From: Bacteroidaceae bacterium
GTDB lineage: Bacteria > Bacteroidota > Bacteroidia > Bacteroidales > Bacteroidaceae
Reading direction: 5' to 3'
NCBI GenBank assembly: GCA_900770665.1
Contig: CAAGKZ010000070.1
Location: 1 to 32,538, forward strand
Length of the DNA stretch: 32,538 nucleotides
The notes beneath the pieces were generated by a model. The model searched no databases, was not told where the DNA came from, and worked only from the letters and a program-made list of their open reading frames with translations. Below are positions 7,548 through 16,312 of this stretch, in pieces. The translations under genes and the position numbers were made by a program. The first letter of the stretch is position 1. Each line of letters starts with the position of its first letter.

Positions 7548-8615
7548 TCAGGCATCATTATTGTTCATGACAGAGAGCTGCTGACGGATACTCTCGGAGT
7601 GTATAAGTTCAAAGATTTCACGCACGGCATCGGCTTCAATCCTGCCGTCGGCACAGAACTTGACATAGCGTTCCATTATCTCATTGTAACGCAGAGGCTG
7701 AAAAACCATCATACCCTTCTCGCGTTTCAGTTCGCCAATCTCACGGGCAATCTCCATACGCTTTGACAAGAGTTTCATCAGTTCGCGGTCAATCTCATCA
7801 ATATGCTCACGATAGGACTGGAATTCGGCACTGTCGGCAACAGCCACACGGTGCACCAACTTGCCAAGAATTGCCATAAGTTCATCGGGAGTAACCTGCT
7901 GGCGCGCATCACTCAAAGCACAATATGGAGTACAATGCGTCTCAATCATCAGTCCGTCGAAGTTCAAATCCATTGCCTGCTGCGAGAGCGAGAGAATCAG
8001 TTCGCGCTTGCCGGCAATGTGGCTAGGGTCGCACAAGAGAGGCAACTCGGGGAAACGCCTGCGCAGTTCAATGGGCAACTGCCACTGTGGGGCATTACGG
8101 AAACACTTCTCGCCATAAGACGAGAAGCCACGGTGAATGGCACCAAGACGTGTTATGCCGGCATTATAAAGACGCTCCATAGCTCCAATCCACAACTCAA
8201 TATCGGGATTCACGGGGTTTTTGACCAACACCGGGACATCACATCCACGCAAAGCATCGGCAATCTCCTGCACGGCAAAAGGATTGGCAGTGGTACGTGC
8301 ACCAATCCATAAGATATCGACACCGGCACCAAGCGCCTGCTCAACATGGTCGGCAGTCGCAACCTCGGTAGTTATGTGCATACCAAGTTCGCGTTTCACT
8401 CTTGCAAGCCACGGCAAGCCAATCTTGCCTACGCCCTCAAAACAACCGGGGCGTGTACGCGGTTTCCATATTCCGGCACGGAATATCTTCACCCCGCGTT
8501 CTAATAGTTCCGCAGCCACCTGCATCACCTGCTCCTCACTCTCGGCACTGCAGGGACCGGCTATAACCAACGGTTGGCCATTTTCATTGAATATATCTAT
8601 CTTGTCAAATTTCAT
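7548..8615 (-). CDS. Bifunctional DAHP synthase / chorismate mutase
   Basis: Two-domain enzyme of aromatic amino acid synthesis, 355 residues. Residues 1 to about 260 are a type I-beta (KdsA-like) DAHP synthase: GPCSAES (20-26), KPRT (51-54), IGART and DPSHIAGKR are visible. It joins phosphoenolpyruvate and erythrose 4-phosphate. Residues from about 265 are an AroQ-type chorismate mutase (HIDEIDRELMKLLSKRMEI and the following helices), which converts chorismate to prephenate and in related fusions helps feedback control. Start ATG at 8615 overlaps the tatD stop in an ATGA. Its pathway partners are not in the window. Cytoplasmic. Confidence 0.93.
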   Translation of the reverse strand: MKFDKIDIFNENGQPLVIAGPCSAESEEQVMQVAAELLERGVKIFRAGIWKPRTRPGCFEGVGKIGLPWLARVKRELGMHITTEVATADHVEQALGAGVDILWIGARTTANPFAVQEIADALRGCDVPVLVKNPVNPDIELWIGAMERLYNAGITRLGAIHRGFSSYGEKCFRNAPQWQLPIELRRRFPELPLLCDPSHIAGKRELILSLSQQAMDLNFDGLMIETHCTPYCALSDARQQVTPDELMAILGKLVHRVAVADSAEFQSYREHIDEIDRELMKLLSKRMEIAREIGELKREKGMMVFQPLRYNEIMERYVKFCADGRIEADAVREIFELIHSESIRQQLSVMNNNDA

Positions 8616-9403
8616 AATTTTGCAATTTTGGGAAAAAGTTTACGTGCATTGGCCGTTGTCACTTCGGCCACCCTCTCCACACCGCAGCCATATACCCCGG
8701 CAAGAAAATCGGCAACAAATGGCACATAGGCACTTTCATTCCGTTTTCCGCGTTTGGGTACCGGGGCAAGATACGGAGAATCGGTCTCAAGCACCACCCT
8801 ATCGAGCGGAACCGACTTGAGCACATCTGGCAGCGTTGATTTCTTGTATGTAACCACACCGCCTATACCCAGATAGAAGCCGTCGAACGAAAGGAGTTTG
8901 CGTGCCTCATCGTCACTGCCTGAAAAGCAGTGAAAAACGCCAGTGAGACCGCGACCACGATAACTGTCCATTACCGCATAGAGCTCATCGAAAGCACTGC
9001 GCGAATGTATTGCAAGCGGAAGTCCGGTCTCCAATGCCCACTCTATCTGCCTGCGGAAAACAAAATCCTGTTCCCTCTTTTTCGTATCGTCCCAATAGAA
9101 ATCGAGCCCAACCTCGCCAATAGCCACAAAGCGGTCATCGCTTTTCAGCACCTTGTACATCCTCTCGAGCACGCACTCATAATCCTCGCCAAGCTCCGTG
9201 GGATGCAGTCCAATCATGGGATGACAAACCGATGGAAAAGCATCGCACATTGCCATGAGTGACGGCAATGACTCCTCGTTTATTGCCGGAAGGCACAACG
9301 TACCCACGCCGGCATCAACAGCCCTGCGTACAACGTCGGTTCTATCAGCATCGAACTCCGTTGTAAAAAGATGCGTATGTGTATCGACAAACTCAATCAT
9401 CAT
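8612..9403 (-). CDS. tatD: TatD family metal-dependent hydrolase (DNase)
   Basis: 263 residues, TIM-barrel amidohydrolase fold. Metal-binding motifs in order: DTHTH near the N-terminus, E in IGEVGLDFYWD, HSR in LAIHSRSAF, HCFSG, and the C-terminal ETDSPYLAP. Known members are 3'-5' exonucleases acting on DNA and RNA in the cytoplasm; despite the name the family is not part of Tat export. The start is either Met1 (9403) or Met2 (9400); both overlap the end of the upstream gene. Third gene in the six-gene minus-strand run. Confidence 0.92.
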   Translation of the reverse strand: MMIEFVDTHTHLFTTEFDADRTDVVRRAVDAGVGTLCLPAINEESLPSLMAMCDAFPSVCHPMIGLHPTELGEDYECVLERMYKVLKSDDRFVAIGEVGLDFYWDDTKKREQDFVFRRQIEWALETGLPLAIHSRSAFDELYAVMDSYRGRGLTGVFHCFSGSDDEARKLLSFDGFYLGIGGVVTYKKSTLPDVLKSVPLDRVVLETDSPYLAPVPKRGKRNESAYVPFVADFLAGVYGCGVERVAEVTTANARKLFPKIAKL

Positions 9404-10109
9404 CAGAGTTCTTTTTTGCCCTGTCGGGACGATAATAATATATTACACCATATTCGGAGCACCTTTTTATGCGTGCATCACCACTAAGCGAAGCAAACGA
9501 TTTCTCAACCTCGGCCCAAATCTCAAATATAAGTTCATCGACATCGTAACGCATATTCGAAATATTCGCCAGAGCCTCGGCGGTGCGGTTCTGCAAGAAG
9601 TGCTGACGGTCATACATCTCCTTGAACAAAGCAAAGACAACCGACACACGTCCCATCGTAGGATTGTATATGGCCACACCACCCTCGGCCTGACGCCGTT
9701 GTTCACCTGCAATGATTTTCTGCCCCCACTCCAGCACCGAAGCCTCGGAAAAGAGATTGGGCACGGTATCCTCATTCTCGGGCAAGCCATAATAGGGGCG
9801 CTTGTTACGCGCAATCTCGCCACGCACTATGCACATGCTCAAAACCTGAATGAAGTGCGATACATACATCCTGGCCTTTTTCAGAGCAGCCTCATACTTC
9901 TCGTTGCCTTTTTTCGATGCCTGTTCAGCCACACAGCGCTTATATACATCCACCTCACGCGAGAAATTCTCAAGCAAACTCTTTGCACGATGGTACGTAT
10001 TGTGAGTGAGCACCTGTGTGAATATACCATTTCTCACACTGCTGTCGACAGCAGCCTTCAAAGCACGTATGCGTGCCTGGTCTGTTTTTGGCAATCGGCG
10101 ATATGGCAT
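9393..10109 (-). CDS. Conserved-looking protein of unknown function
   Basis: 238 residues, start MPYRRLPKTDQARIRALK. No signal peptide or membrane segment is seen. It is charged, probably mostly helical, with long Arg/Lys/Glu-rich stretches and a short acidic tail (NSDDD). A central segment GVAIYNPTMGRVSVVFALF is less charged. I do not recognise a family. The gene lies 12 nt after the polyprenyl synthase gene and overlaps tatD by 11 nt, so it is translated within this operon. Codon use looks like the neighbours. Real as a gene; function unknown. Confidence 0.8.
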   Translation of the reverse strand: MPYRRLPKTDQARIRALKAAVDSSVRNGIFTQVLTHNTYHRAKSLLENFSREVDVYKRCVAEQASKKGNEKYEAALKKARMYVSHFIQVLSMCIVRGEIARNKRPYYGLPENEDTVPNLFSEASVLEWGQKIIAGEQRRQAEGGVAIYNPTMGRVSVVFALFKEMYDRQHFLQNRTAEALANISNMRYDVDELIFEIWAEVEKSFASLSGDARIKRCSEYGVIYYYRPDRAKKNSDDD

Positions 10110-10121
10110 CTCCCTGTTATA

Positions 10122-11096
10122 TTAAAGATTACGGTTCAACAACATATTGGCAAAATCCTTAAGTGCGGTCTTTTTCTCATCGGTAACGGATATTGCATCA
10201 ATATAAGCATCGCATTTGGTAAAGAGTTCATGTATGCGTCTTTCGCACACCTCCTTGACACCAAGCTCATTATACATGGCCGTAAACCATGTAATTTTCT
10301 CCTGCGCATCAAAATCCTCCTTCTCCATCCACTCCTTCATCTGTGCAAGCTGTGCCGGCGAAGCAAGGTTCATTGCCGTAATCAGCAGGAAAGTCTTCTT
10401 GTTGCAGCAGATATCGCCACCGATTTTCTTGCCGAAAAGTTTTTCATCGGCATAAACATCGAGCAAGTCGTCCTGCAGCTGGAAAGCAAGACCGATAGTC
10501 TCGCCATACTTATAAAGGTTCTCAAGGTCACTTTCACTAGCACCCGCCAGTATGCCACCCAATTTGAGCGAAGAGGCAAGGAGAACCGATGTCTTCAAGC
10601 GAATCATCTCCATATATTCCTCCTCGGTCACATCATCGCGTTTCTCAAAATCCAGGTCATACTGTTGTCCGTCACCAATCTCCTTGGCTGTCTCGGTAAA
10701 GAGCGAGAGCATTGCCGGCAACTTGTCGGCAGGAACATGCGACAGGAACTCGTATGCAAGCACCAGCATTGTATCGCCCGAGAGTATTGCAGCAGTATCA
10801 CCCCACTTTGCACACACCGTTGGCTTGCCGCGGCGAATGAGTGCCCTGTCCATCACATCGTCATGTATGAGCGTATAGTTGTGGTATGTCTCCACCGCCA
10901 CAGCCGGATATAACGCCTCGCGCACGCACTCCTTATACATATTATATGCCAAAAGGAAGAGCACCGGACGCACACGTTTTCCACTCTGTTCAAGGGTATA
11001 ACGCACCGGTGCATACAGTTCGCGCGGTTCACGTTCAAACTCCAGGTTGTCTATAAACTCATTTACAATATCCCTTAATTGTTCCCAAGTATACAT
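10122..11096 (-). CDS. Polyprenyl diphosphate synthase (short-chain type)
   Basis: Adds isopentenyl diphosphate to allylic diphosphates. I start at the ATG at 11096 (MYTWEQLRDI, 324 aa); the open frame extends 11 codons upstream into the tonB terminator hairpin, which argues against the longer form. The first aspartate-rich motif DDVMD is at 79-83 and the second, DDLLD, at 209-213. Tyr74 at position -5 before the first motif would, from work on the family, limit chain length, so farnesyl or geranylgeranyl diphosphate is the likely product (inference). First gene of the run that continues through tatD to the ABC permease. IspH, which feeds the same pathway, is also in the window. Confidence 0.9.
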   Translation of the reverse strand: MYTWEQLRDIVNEFIDNLEFEREPRELYAPVRYTLEQSGKRVRPVLFLLAYNMYKECVREALYPAVAVETYHNYTLIHDDVMDRALIRRGKPTVCAKWGDTAAILSGDTMLVLAYEFLSHVPADKLPAMLSLFTETAKEIGDGQQYDLDFEKRDDVTEEEYMEMIRLKTSVLLASSLKLGGILAGASESDLENLYKYGETIGLAFQLQDDLLDVYADEKLFGKKIGGDICCNKKTFLLITAMNLASPAQLAQMKEWMEKEDFDAQEKITWFTAMYNELGVKEVCERRIHELFTKCDAYIDAISVTDEKKTALKDFANMLLNRNL

Positions 11097-11112
11097 ATTA
11101 TTCCTATTTATC

Positions 11113-11145
11113 AAAAAAAGAGGCTGCAAACGCAGCCTCTTTTTT
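11113..11145 (-). terminator. Terminator after tonB
   Basis: Minus strand: AAAAAGAGGCTGC and GCAGCCTCTTTTT form a near-perfect stem around a short loop, then a T run. It lies 17 nt beyond the tonB stop and before the polyprenyl synthase gene. Confidence 0.85.
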
Positions 11146-11161
11146 ATGTTGTTTTCAAATT

Positions 11162-11902
11162 TTACTGCAAACGGAAGTTAACCGGCAATACAAATTTCAC
11201 ACGCACAGCCTTACCCAACTGACGACCGGGCTTCCATTTCGGCATGGCCTCAATCACGCGGATAGCCTCCTTGTCAAGGTAGATATCACCTGAAGAACGG
11301 ATAACCTCGGTATCCTGGATTGAACCGTCGGTGTTCACTGTAAACTTCACAAAAGTCTTACCCTGTGAGTTGTTGTCACGTGACACGCGAGGATACTTGA
11401 TATTGTCGGCAAAATACTTCATAAGCGCCTTCATACCACCGGGGAACTCCGGCTGCTCCTCAACAACATCGAAAATCTGCTCCTCTTCAACCTCGGGCTC
11501 CACGTAAATAACCTCGGTCTCCTCAACATCGGCATACTCACTCATATCCTGAACAGATACAAGTTCCTGCTCGTCGATTTCAACCTCATCCTCAACGACC
11601 TTAATCACGTCGACAATCTTCTTTGCCTGTGGTGGAGGAGGAATAACCTTCTTCTCGATAACCAATGGTGGAATTTCTTCAATCACCACAACGATGTCAT
11701 CATTTGACTTTTTCTTAGCTGCAGGCTGCTCCTCATCCTCCTGGAACTCTGTAAGCTCAAGGCCTGCAAAAAGTGTAACAAGGGCAAGTACAAAACCTAT
11801 CAACAACCAAGTTGTACGATTCTGCTCCAAGTTGGCCTTATCGCTCTTCTTCTGTTCGAGCAAATCTGCACCTTTAAATTCCTGTTTTTTTCCTTTGTCC
11901 AT
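11162..11902 (-). CDS. tonB: TonB energy-transducing protein
   Basis: 246 residues. A short cytoplasmic N-terminus is followed by one membrane helix at about 31-50 (TWLLIGFVLALVTLFAGLEL), an acidic, Val/Ile/Pro-rich periplasmic linker with the run VIPPPPQAKK, and a C-terminal TonB domain from about 145 (EFPGGMKALMKYFADNIKYP to the end at FRLQ). The YP motif and VKFTVNTDGSI strand are typical. TonB couples ExbB/ExbD proton-motive energy to outer-membrane transporters; ExbB/ExbD are not in the window. Monocistronic, with a terminator behind it. Confidence 0.92.
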   Translation of the reverse strand: MDKGKKQEFKGADLLEQKKSDKANLEQNRTTWLLIGFVLALVTLFAGLELTEFQEDEEQPAAKKKSNDDIVVVIEEIPPLVIEKKVIPPPPQAKKIVDVIKVVEDEVEIDEQELVSVQDMSEYADVEETEVIYVEPEVEEEQIFDVVEEQPEFPGGMKALMKYFADNIKYPRVSRDNNSQGKTFVKFTVNTDGSIQDTEVIRSSGDIYLDKEAIRVIEAMPKWKPGRQLGKAVRVKFVLPVNFRLQ

Positions 11903-12198
11903 TATCGTATTTGTATATATTTTGCAAGGTTACATTTTCTAACCGACAAAAATAAACAATATTTTTCAATACGCACGATTTATTTCATCTTTTTTTCATT
12001 TTTAATCTATTTTTCCGGAAATAACAGGAAAAACTCTATTTTCAGCCCTGAATAATTCTAAAATTATCTGCCCCATATACACCGTTTTGCCGGACTGCAG
12101 AGATGTTCTTAATATTTTAAAAGGTATTTTATGAGTCTGCGGCTGAAAAGAATAAAAAAAAGCATTATCTTCGCAAACAAAATACCAGAAACCGGAAC
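11903..12198. other. Divergent intergenic region between tonB and porQ
   Basis: 296 bp, AT-rich, no gene seen. A TAnnTTTG box (minus strand TATTTTTG at 11954-11947) could serve tonB, and TATCTTCG at 12166-12173, one base off consensus, could serve porQ. Neither has a clear -33 partner. A short inverted pair, ttttcagcc near 12040 and ggctgaaaa near 12140, may be chance. Confidence 0.4.
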
Positions 12199-13173
12199 GT
12201 GAAAACATTAAAGGCATTTTTATTTCTTTTACTCTTACTCCCTTTGACGGCAAAAGCCCAAGGCGGAGAAAGCGCGTTCAATTTTTTAAGACTGCCCTAC
12301 TCGTCACGCGCCGCAGCGCTTGGCGGCAGCAACATATCAGTCGTTGACGACGACCTCTCATTGTCAATGCACAATCCGGCATTGCTCATCAATGCCGCAG
12401 ACAAGACCATAGACCTCTCATTCATGACATACATGAGCGGGAGCAAAGTTGCCGGAGCAGCCTTCAACAAGACCTTTGGAGAGCGCTCTGCCGGTGCCGT
12501 CGCCGCACGATATGTCGATTATGGCAAGTTCGACGGCTACACACAGGACAACATCTTCACCGGCACCTTCCGTGCCATGGACATGGAACTGAGTGTAATG
12601 TACAGCTATCTTTTCAGTGAACGGTGGAGCGGTGGCGTAGCAGGCAAATTCATATATTCGCAATACGAGAGTCTCAACTCGCTTGCAATAGGTGTAGACC
12701 TTGGCATAAACTACTACAACCCCGAAAACGATTTCTCGGCCTCACTGGCAATAAAGAACCTTGGAGGACAGGTAATGACATTTGAGGAGGAGCATGAAAT
12801 CATGCCCATAGACATACAGCTTGGCATCACCAAACGCCTTGCGCATGCCCCCATCCTGCTATCGGTAACCCTCACCGACCTGCACCGTTGGAGAAGCACC
12901 GACTTCTATAATGCCGACGGGAGCAAGGACAATTTCGGGCAACTGCTCATGAAGCACATTGTACTTGGCGCCGACATCCTGATAGGCGATAACTTCTACG
13001 CCTCTGTCGGATACAACTACAGGATGAGCAAGGAGCTGTCTACAGGAAGGGGACTTTCCGGATTCAGCCTCGGAGCAGGGCTGCACATAAACAGAATCAA
13101 GTTCGGCGCATCATTCAGCCAGCTTCATGTCTCATCATCATCACTGCTCTTCAACATCGCATATTCTATTTAA
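12199..13173 (+). CDS. porQ: PorQ, type IX secretion system protein
   Basis: 324 residues with a signal peptide (about 1-20, ending AKA/Q), then a PorV/PorQ-like (UPF0164) beta-rich protein: FNFLRLPYSSRAAALGGSNISVV and MHNPALL near the start are hallmarks of PorQ. Family members are outer-membrane proteins of the Bacteroidetes type IX secretion pathway. The start is GTG at 12199, just before the hydrophobic signal sequence. It precedes cmk, 16 nt from the cmk ATG used here. Confidence 0.88.
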   Translation: MKTLKAFLFLLLLLPLTAKAQGGESAFNFLRLPYSSRAAALGGSNISVVDDDLSLSMHNPALLINAADKTIDLSFMTYMSGSKVAGAAFNKTFGERSAGAVAARYVDYGKFDGYTQDNIFTGTFRAMDMELSVMYSYLFSERWSGGVAGKFIYSQYESLNSLAIGVDLGINYYNPENDFSASLAIKNLGGQVMTFEEEHEIMPIDIQLGITKRLAHAPILLSVTLTDLHRWRSTDFYNADGSKDNFGQLLMKHIVLGADILIGDNFYASVGYNYRMSKELSTGRGLSGFSLGAGLHINRIKFGASFSQLHVSSSSLLFNIAYSI

Positions 13174-13189
13174 AGAAAACAGATATACA

Positions 13190-13876
13190 ATGAAAAAAAT
13201 AATCATAGCCATCGACGGTTTCTCATCTTGCGGCAAAAGCACAATGGCCAAAGCCCTTGCACGCAACATCGGTTACCTCTATTTTGACAGCGGTGCAATG
13301 TACCGTGCCGTTGCGTTCTACTGCATGCAGAACGGTCTCATCAACGACAAACAGATTGACACGGAGACTCTTCGTTCCAGAATAAAGGATATACACATCA
13401 CCTTCGAAGCCGACCCCGAGACAAAGAACTCGCTCACACTGCTCAACGGCGTGAATGTAGAGCACGAGATTCGTTCAATCGAGGTCTCACAGGTTGTGAG
13501 CCAGGTTGCCGCGCTCGATTTCGTGCGCAGCGAAATGATAGAGCAACAAAGGGCTATGGGCGAGAAGAAAGGCATTGTAATGGACGGACGCGACATTGGC
13601 ACAACCGTATTCCCCGATGCAGAGATGAAGATATTCGTCACAGCATCGGCCGAGGTGCGTGCGCAACGCCGCTACGATGAACTGAAGGCACGCGGCGACA
13701 ATGCCAATTACCAGGAGATACTGGAGAATGTACTGCAGCGCGACCACATTGACCAGACACGCGAAGTGAGCCCGTTAAGACAGGCCGACGATGCACTGTT
13801 GCTCGACAACAGCAACCTCACACGCGAAGAGCAGATGGAGTGGTTAATCCAGCAATTCAATAATATCACAAGATAA
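13190..13876 (+). CDS. cmk: Cytidylate kinase
   Basis: Phosphorylates CMP and dCMP to the diphosphates, using ATP. I start at the ATG at 13190 (MKKIIIAIDG), giving 228 residues, because the P-loop GFSSCGKST then falls at 10-18 as usual; the open frame extends 21 codons into the end of porQ but with His-rich, unrelated sequence. Also seen: YFDSGAMYRAVA (substrate binding), MDGRDIGTTVFPDA, and the lid region with RRYDELKARG. The stop overlaps the ispH start in TAATG, so the two are translationally coupled. Confidence 0.94.
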   Translation: MKKIIIAIDGFSSCGKSTMAKALARNIGYLYFDSGAMYRAVAFYCMQNGLINDKQIDTETLRSRIKDIHITFEADPETKNSLTLLNGVNVEHEIRSIEVSQVVSQVAALDFVRSEMIEQQRAMGEKKGIVMDGRDIGTTVFPDAEMKIFVTASAEVRAQRRYDELKARGDNANYQEILENVLQRDHIDQTREVSPLRQADDALLLDNSNLTREEQMEWLIQQFNNITR

Positions 13877-14745
13877 TGCTCAACATTGAGATAGACGAAC
13901 ATTCCGGGTTCTGCTTTGGTGTAACGACCGCCATCAGAAAAGCCGAAGAGGAGCTGCAGAAGGGCGAAAAACTCTACTGCCTGGGCGACATCGTGCACAA
14001 TCGTATTGAGTGTGACAGGCTCGAGAAGATGGGACTCATAACCATCAACCACGAAGAATTCTCCAAGCTGCACAACGCAAAGGTTCTCCTTAGAGCCCAT
14101 GGCGAACCGCCTGCCACATACGAAACAGCCCGCAACAACAATCTTGAGATAATTGATGCAACCTGCCCGGTAGTGCTCAAGCTACAGCAGCGCATCAAGA
14201 AAAAGTGGCAGGAAGCAAACACCGCCGACAGCCAAATCATCATCTACGGACAAGCCGGACACGCCGAAGTACTCGGTCTTGTGGGACAGACACACGGCAC
14301 AGCAACCGTCATTGAAAAAGATTCCCAGATAGACAGTATCGCAAGAAACAAGAATACCTACATCTACTCACAGACGACAAAATCACTCGAAGGCTACAAA
14401 AAGATAGTACGTGAGATTAAGGAACATGTTGACAAAGACAAGGAGTGCGAATCGTTCAACACCGTATGCGGACAGGTGGCAAACCGTCTCGACGGAATAG
14501 GCCGATTTGCCGAATCGCACGAACTAATATTCTTTGTCTGCGGAAAGAAAAGTTCCAACGGGCGCATACTCTTCGACGAGTGCAGAAAGAGGAATCCGAA
14601 CTCCTACCAGATTGAGGGACCCGAAGACCTCGACCTCTCCCTTACCAAAGGAGTCCATTCCATTGGCATTTGCGGCGCCACTTCCACCCCTAAATGGCTG
14701 ATGGAGAATTGCAAACAGGCTATAATCAACTACAATAACAGATAA
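13876..14745 (+). CDS. ispH: 4-hydroxy-3-methylbut-2-enyl diphosphate reductase
   Basis: Last step of the MEP isoprenoid pathway, yielding IPP and DMAPP. 289 residues. The three cysteines that hold the iron-sulfur cluster are visible: C13 in SGFCFGV, C97 in DATCPVV and C198 in NTVCGQVANR. Other family motifs: AHGEPPAT, YGQAGHAEVLGLVGQT and GATSTPKWL. The start codon overlaps the cmk stop by one base; pfkA follows after 1 nt. Cytoplasmic. Confidence 0.96.
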   Translation: MLNIEIDEHSGFCFGVTTAIRKAEEELQKGEKLYCLGDIVHNRIECDRLEKMGLITINHEEFSKLHNAKVLLRAHGEPPATYETARNNNLEIIDATCPVVLKLQQRIKKKWQEANTADSQIIIYGQAGHAEVLGLVGQTHGTATVIEKDSQIDSIARNKNTYIYSQTTKSLEGYKKIVREIKEHVDKDKECESFNTVCGQVANRLDGIGRFAESHELIFFVCGKKSSNGRILFDECRKRNPNSYQIEGPEDLDLSLTKGVHSIGICGATSTPKWLMENCKQAIINYNNR

Positions 14746-14746
14746 T

Positions 14747-15733
14747 ATGAAAAACAAAATCCAATGCGTCGGCATTTTGACATCGGGAGGTGACGCACCC
14801 GGCATGAATGCAGCAATCCGCGCCGTAACCCGCGCCTGCATCTATCACGGCATCAAGGTAAAGGCCATCTATCGTGGATACAAAGGACTCATGACCGGCG
14901 AAATCAAGGAGTTCAAGACCGAGAACGTTAGTAACATCATCCAGCGTGGCGGTACAATCCTCAAGACAAGCCGTTGCGACGAGTTCAAGACCGAGGAAGG
15001 CCGCGCAAAGGCATACGAGACACTGCAGAAAGAGGGCATCAATGCGCTTGTTGTAATTGGCGGCGACGGTTCTATAACCGGAGCATACAACCTTGCACGC
15101 GAGTTCGACATCCCATGCATCGCATTGCCGGGCACCATTGACAACGACCTTTACGGCACCGACACCACCATCGGATACGACACAGCCTTGAACACCATCA
15201 TGGAGTGCGTCGATAAAATACGCGACACAGCATCGTCGCACGAGCGTCTGTTCATCGTCGAGGTTATGGGACGCGACGCCGGCTTCCTAGCCCTCAACGG
15301 TACAATCGCCACAGGTGCCGAGGCATGTGTGCTCCCCGAGATTGACCCCGAGTTCGAGAAAATCAACCAGTTCATCGCAAACGGTCTGCGCCGCACAAAG
15401 AGCAGCAGTATTGTACTCTTTGCCGAAGGCCGTGAGAAAGACTACAACATCATGGAAGTTGCCGAGGGCATGCGCCAGCGTTTCCCCGAGCTCGATGTCC
15501 GCGTCTCAATCCTCGGCTATCTGCAGCGTGGCGGTAGCCCCACTGCCAACGACCGCATCCTTGCAAGCCGCCTGGGCGTTGCTGCCGTTGATGCCCTGCT
15601 CGAAGGCCAGCGCAACGTCATGGTAGGTCTCAAGAACAACGAGATTGTCTACATTCCGTTCACAAAGGCCATCAAGGACGACAAACCCCTTGACAAGGAC
15701 ACAGTGCGTGCACAGGAGATACTCGCATCGTAA
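14747..15733 (+). CDS. pfkA: ATP-dependent 6-phosphofructokinase
   Basis: Phosphorylates fructose 6-phosphate to the 1,6-bisphosphate. 328 residues, usual bacterial PfkA length. Seen: LTSGGDAPGMNAA at 11-23, GGDGS at 105-109, PGTIDND at 128-134 with catalytic D132, and the MGRDAGFLA segment. The glycine in GGDGS, and not aspartate, marks the ATP-using type and argues against a pyrophosphate-dependent enzyme. It starts 1 nt after ispH and ends before a hairpin shared with the convergent cyclo-ligase gene. Confidence 0.95.
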   Translation: MKNKIQCVGILTSGGDAPGMNAAIRAVTRACIYHGIKVKAIYRGYKGLMTGEIKEFKTENVSNIIQRGGTILKTSRCDEFKTEEGRAKAYETLQKEGINALVVIGGDGSITGAYNLAREFDIPCIALPGTIDNDLYGTDTTIGYDTALNTIMECVDKIRDTASSHERLFIVEVMGRDAGFLALNGTIATGAEACVLPEIDPEFEKINQFIANGLRRTKSSSIVLFAEGREKDYNIMEVAEGMRQRFPELDVRVSILGYLQRGGSPTANDRILASRLGVAAVDALLEGQRNVMVGLKNNEIVYIPFTKAIKDDKPLDKDTVRAQEILAS

Positions 15734-15750
15734 AAAGCATAACAGACAAT

Positions 15751-15790
15751 ACAAATAAAGGAGAACTTTTAAGGTTCTCCTTTATTTGTA
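15751..15790. terminator. Bidirectional terminator between pfkA and the cyclo-ligase gene
   Basis: acaaataaaggagaac and gttctcctttatttgt form a 15-16 bp stem around a 7-nt loop. Both sides are A/T rich so it can act for either strand. Its right arm includes the stop codon of the minus-strand 5-formyl-THF cyclo-ligase gene. Confidence 0.85.
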
Positions 15791-16312
15791 TATCACAACA
15801 TCCATTGGCACATCGTGCGGTTCGGTGGGTATATGCGGCACAAGCTGTTCGCGGTAGCATACACCAATCTTCAATGCTGCGAAATCACTTTGTGAGAGAT
15901 ACTTGTCATAGTAACCTTTCCCACGTCCCATCCGCGCCCCATCAACCGTGAATGCCAAGCCGGGTACAACAACGGCATCTATCTCACATGCGGCAACACC
16001 CACGCTGTTTTGAGGCTCGTTTATGCCAAAAGACCCAACAGCCATGGAGTTCCTGTCATAGACATAAAAGTTCATTATGTCCCCTTCCACACGAGGCAGG
16101 ACAACCGACACTGTTGAGGCCAGCGACTCCACCAATGGCCATATATCCGGCTCATACCCCAACGGGGAAAAGAGAGCCACCACCCTTGCGCCACTCACAG
16201 CAAGATGCTTTTTGACCTCATCGCAGATATATTGCGAACGGAGACGTTTTTCATCGGCATCAAGCACGGCAAGCCTTGCACGCACCTCGCGCCTGAGGAG
16301 TGACTTATCCAT
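15782..16312 (-). CDS. 5-formyltetrahydrofolate cyclo-ligase
   Basis: Converts 5-formyl-THF to 5,10-methenyl-THF using ATP. With the start at 16312 (MDKSLLRREVRARL) it has 176 residues, normal for the family, and overlaps the meaB stop by 8 nt (ATGGATAA); in-frame ATGs also exist at 16321 and 16360. Seen: the N-terminal KSLLRREVRARL helix, YEPDIWPLV, the VVPGLAFTVDGARMGRGKGYYDKYL signature and DVVIYK at the end. Coupled to meaB. Confidence 0.92.
   Translation of the reverse strand: MDKSLLRREVRARLAVLDADEKRLRSQYICDEVKKHLAVSGARVVALFSPLGYEPDIWPLVESLASTVSVVLPRVEGDIMNFYVYDRNSMAVGSFGINEPQNSVGVAACEIDAVVVPGLAFTVDGARMGRGKGYYDKYLSQSDFAALKIGVCYREQLVPHIPTEPHDVPMDVVIYK

Noticed and set aside
9255..10913. 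552-codon open frame on the plus strand opposite tatD and the polyprenyl synthase gene
   Set aside because: It runs antisense to three genes on the other strand, two of them recognised, and its translation lacks any family features; a consequence of codon bias.
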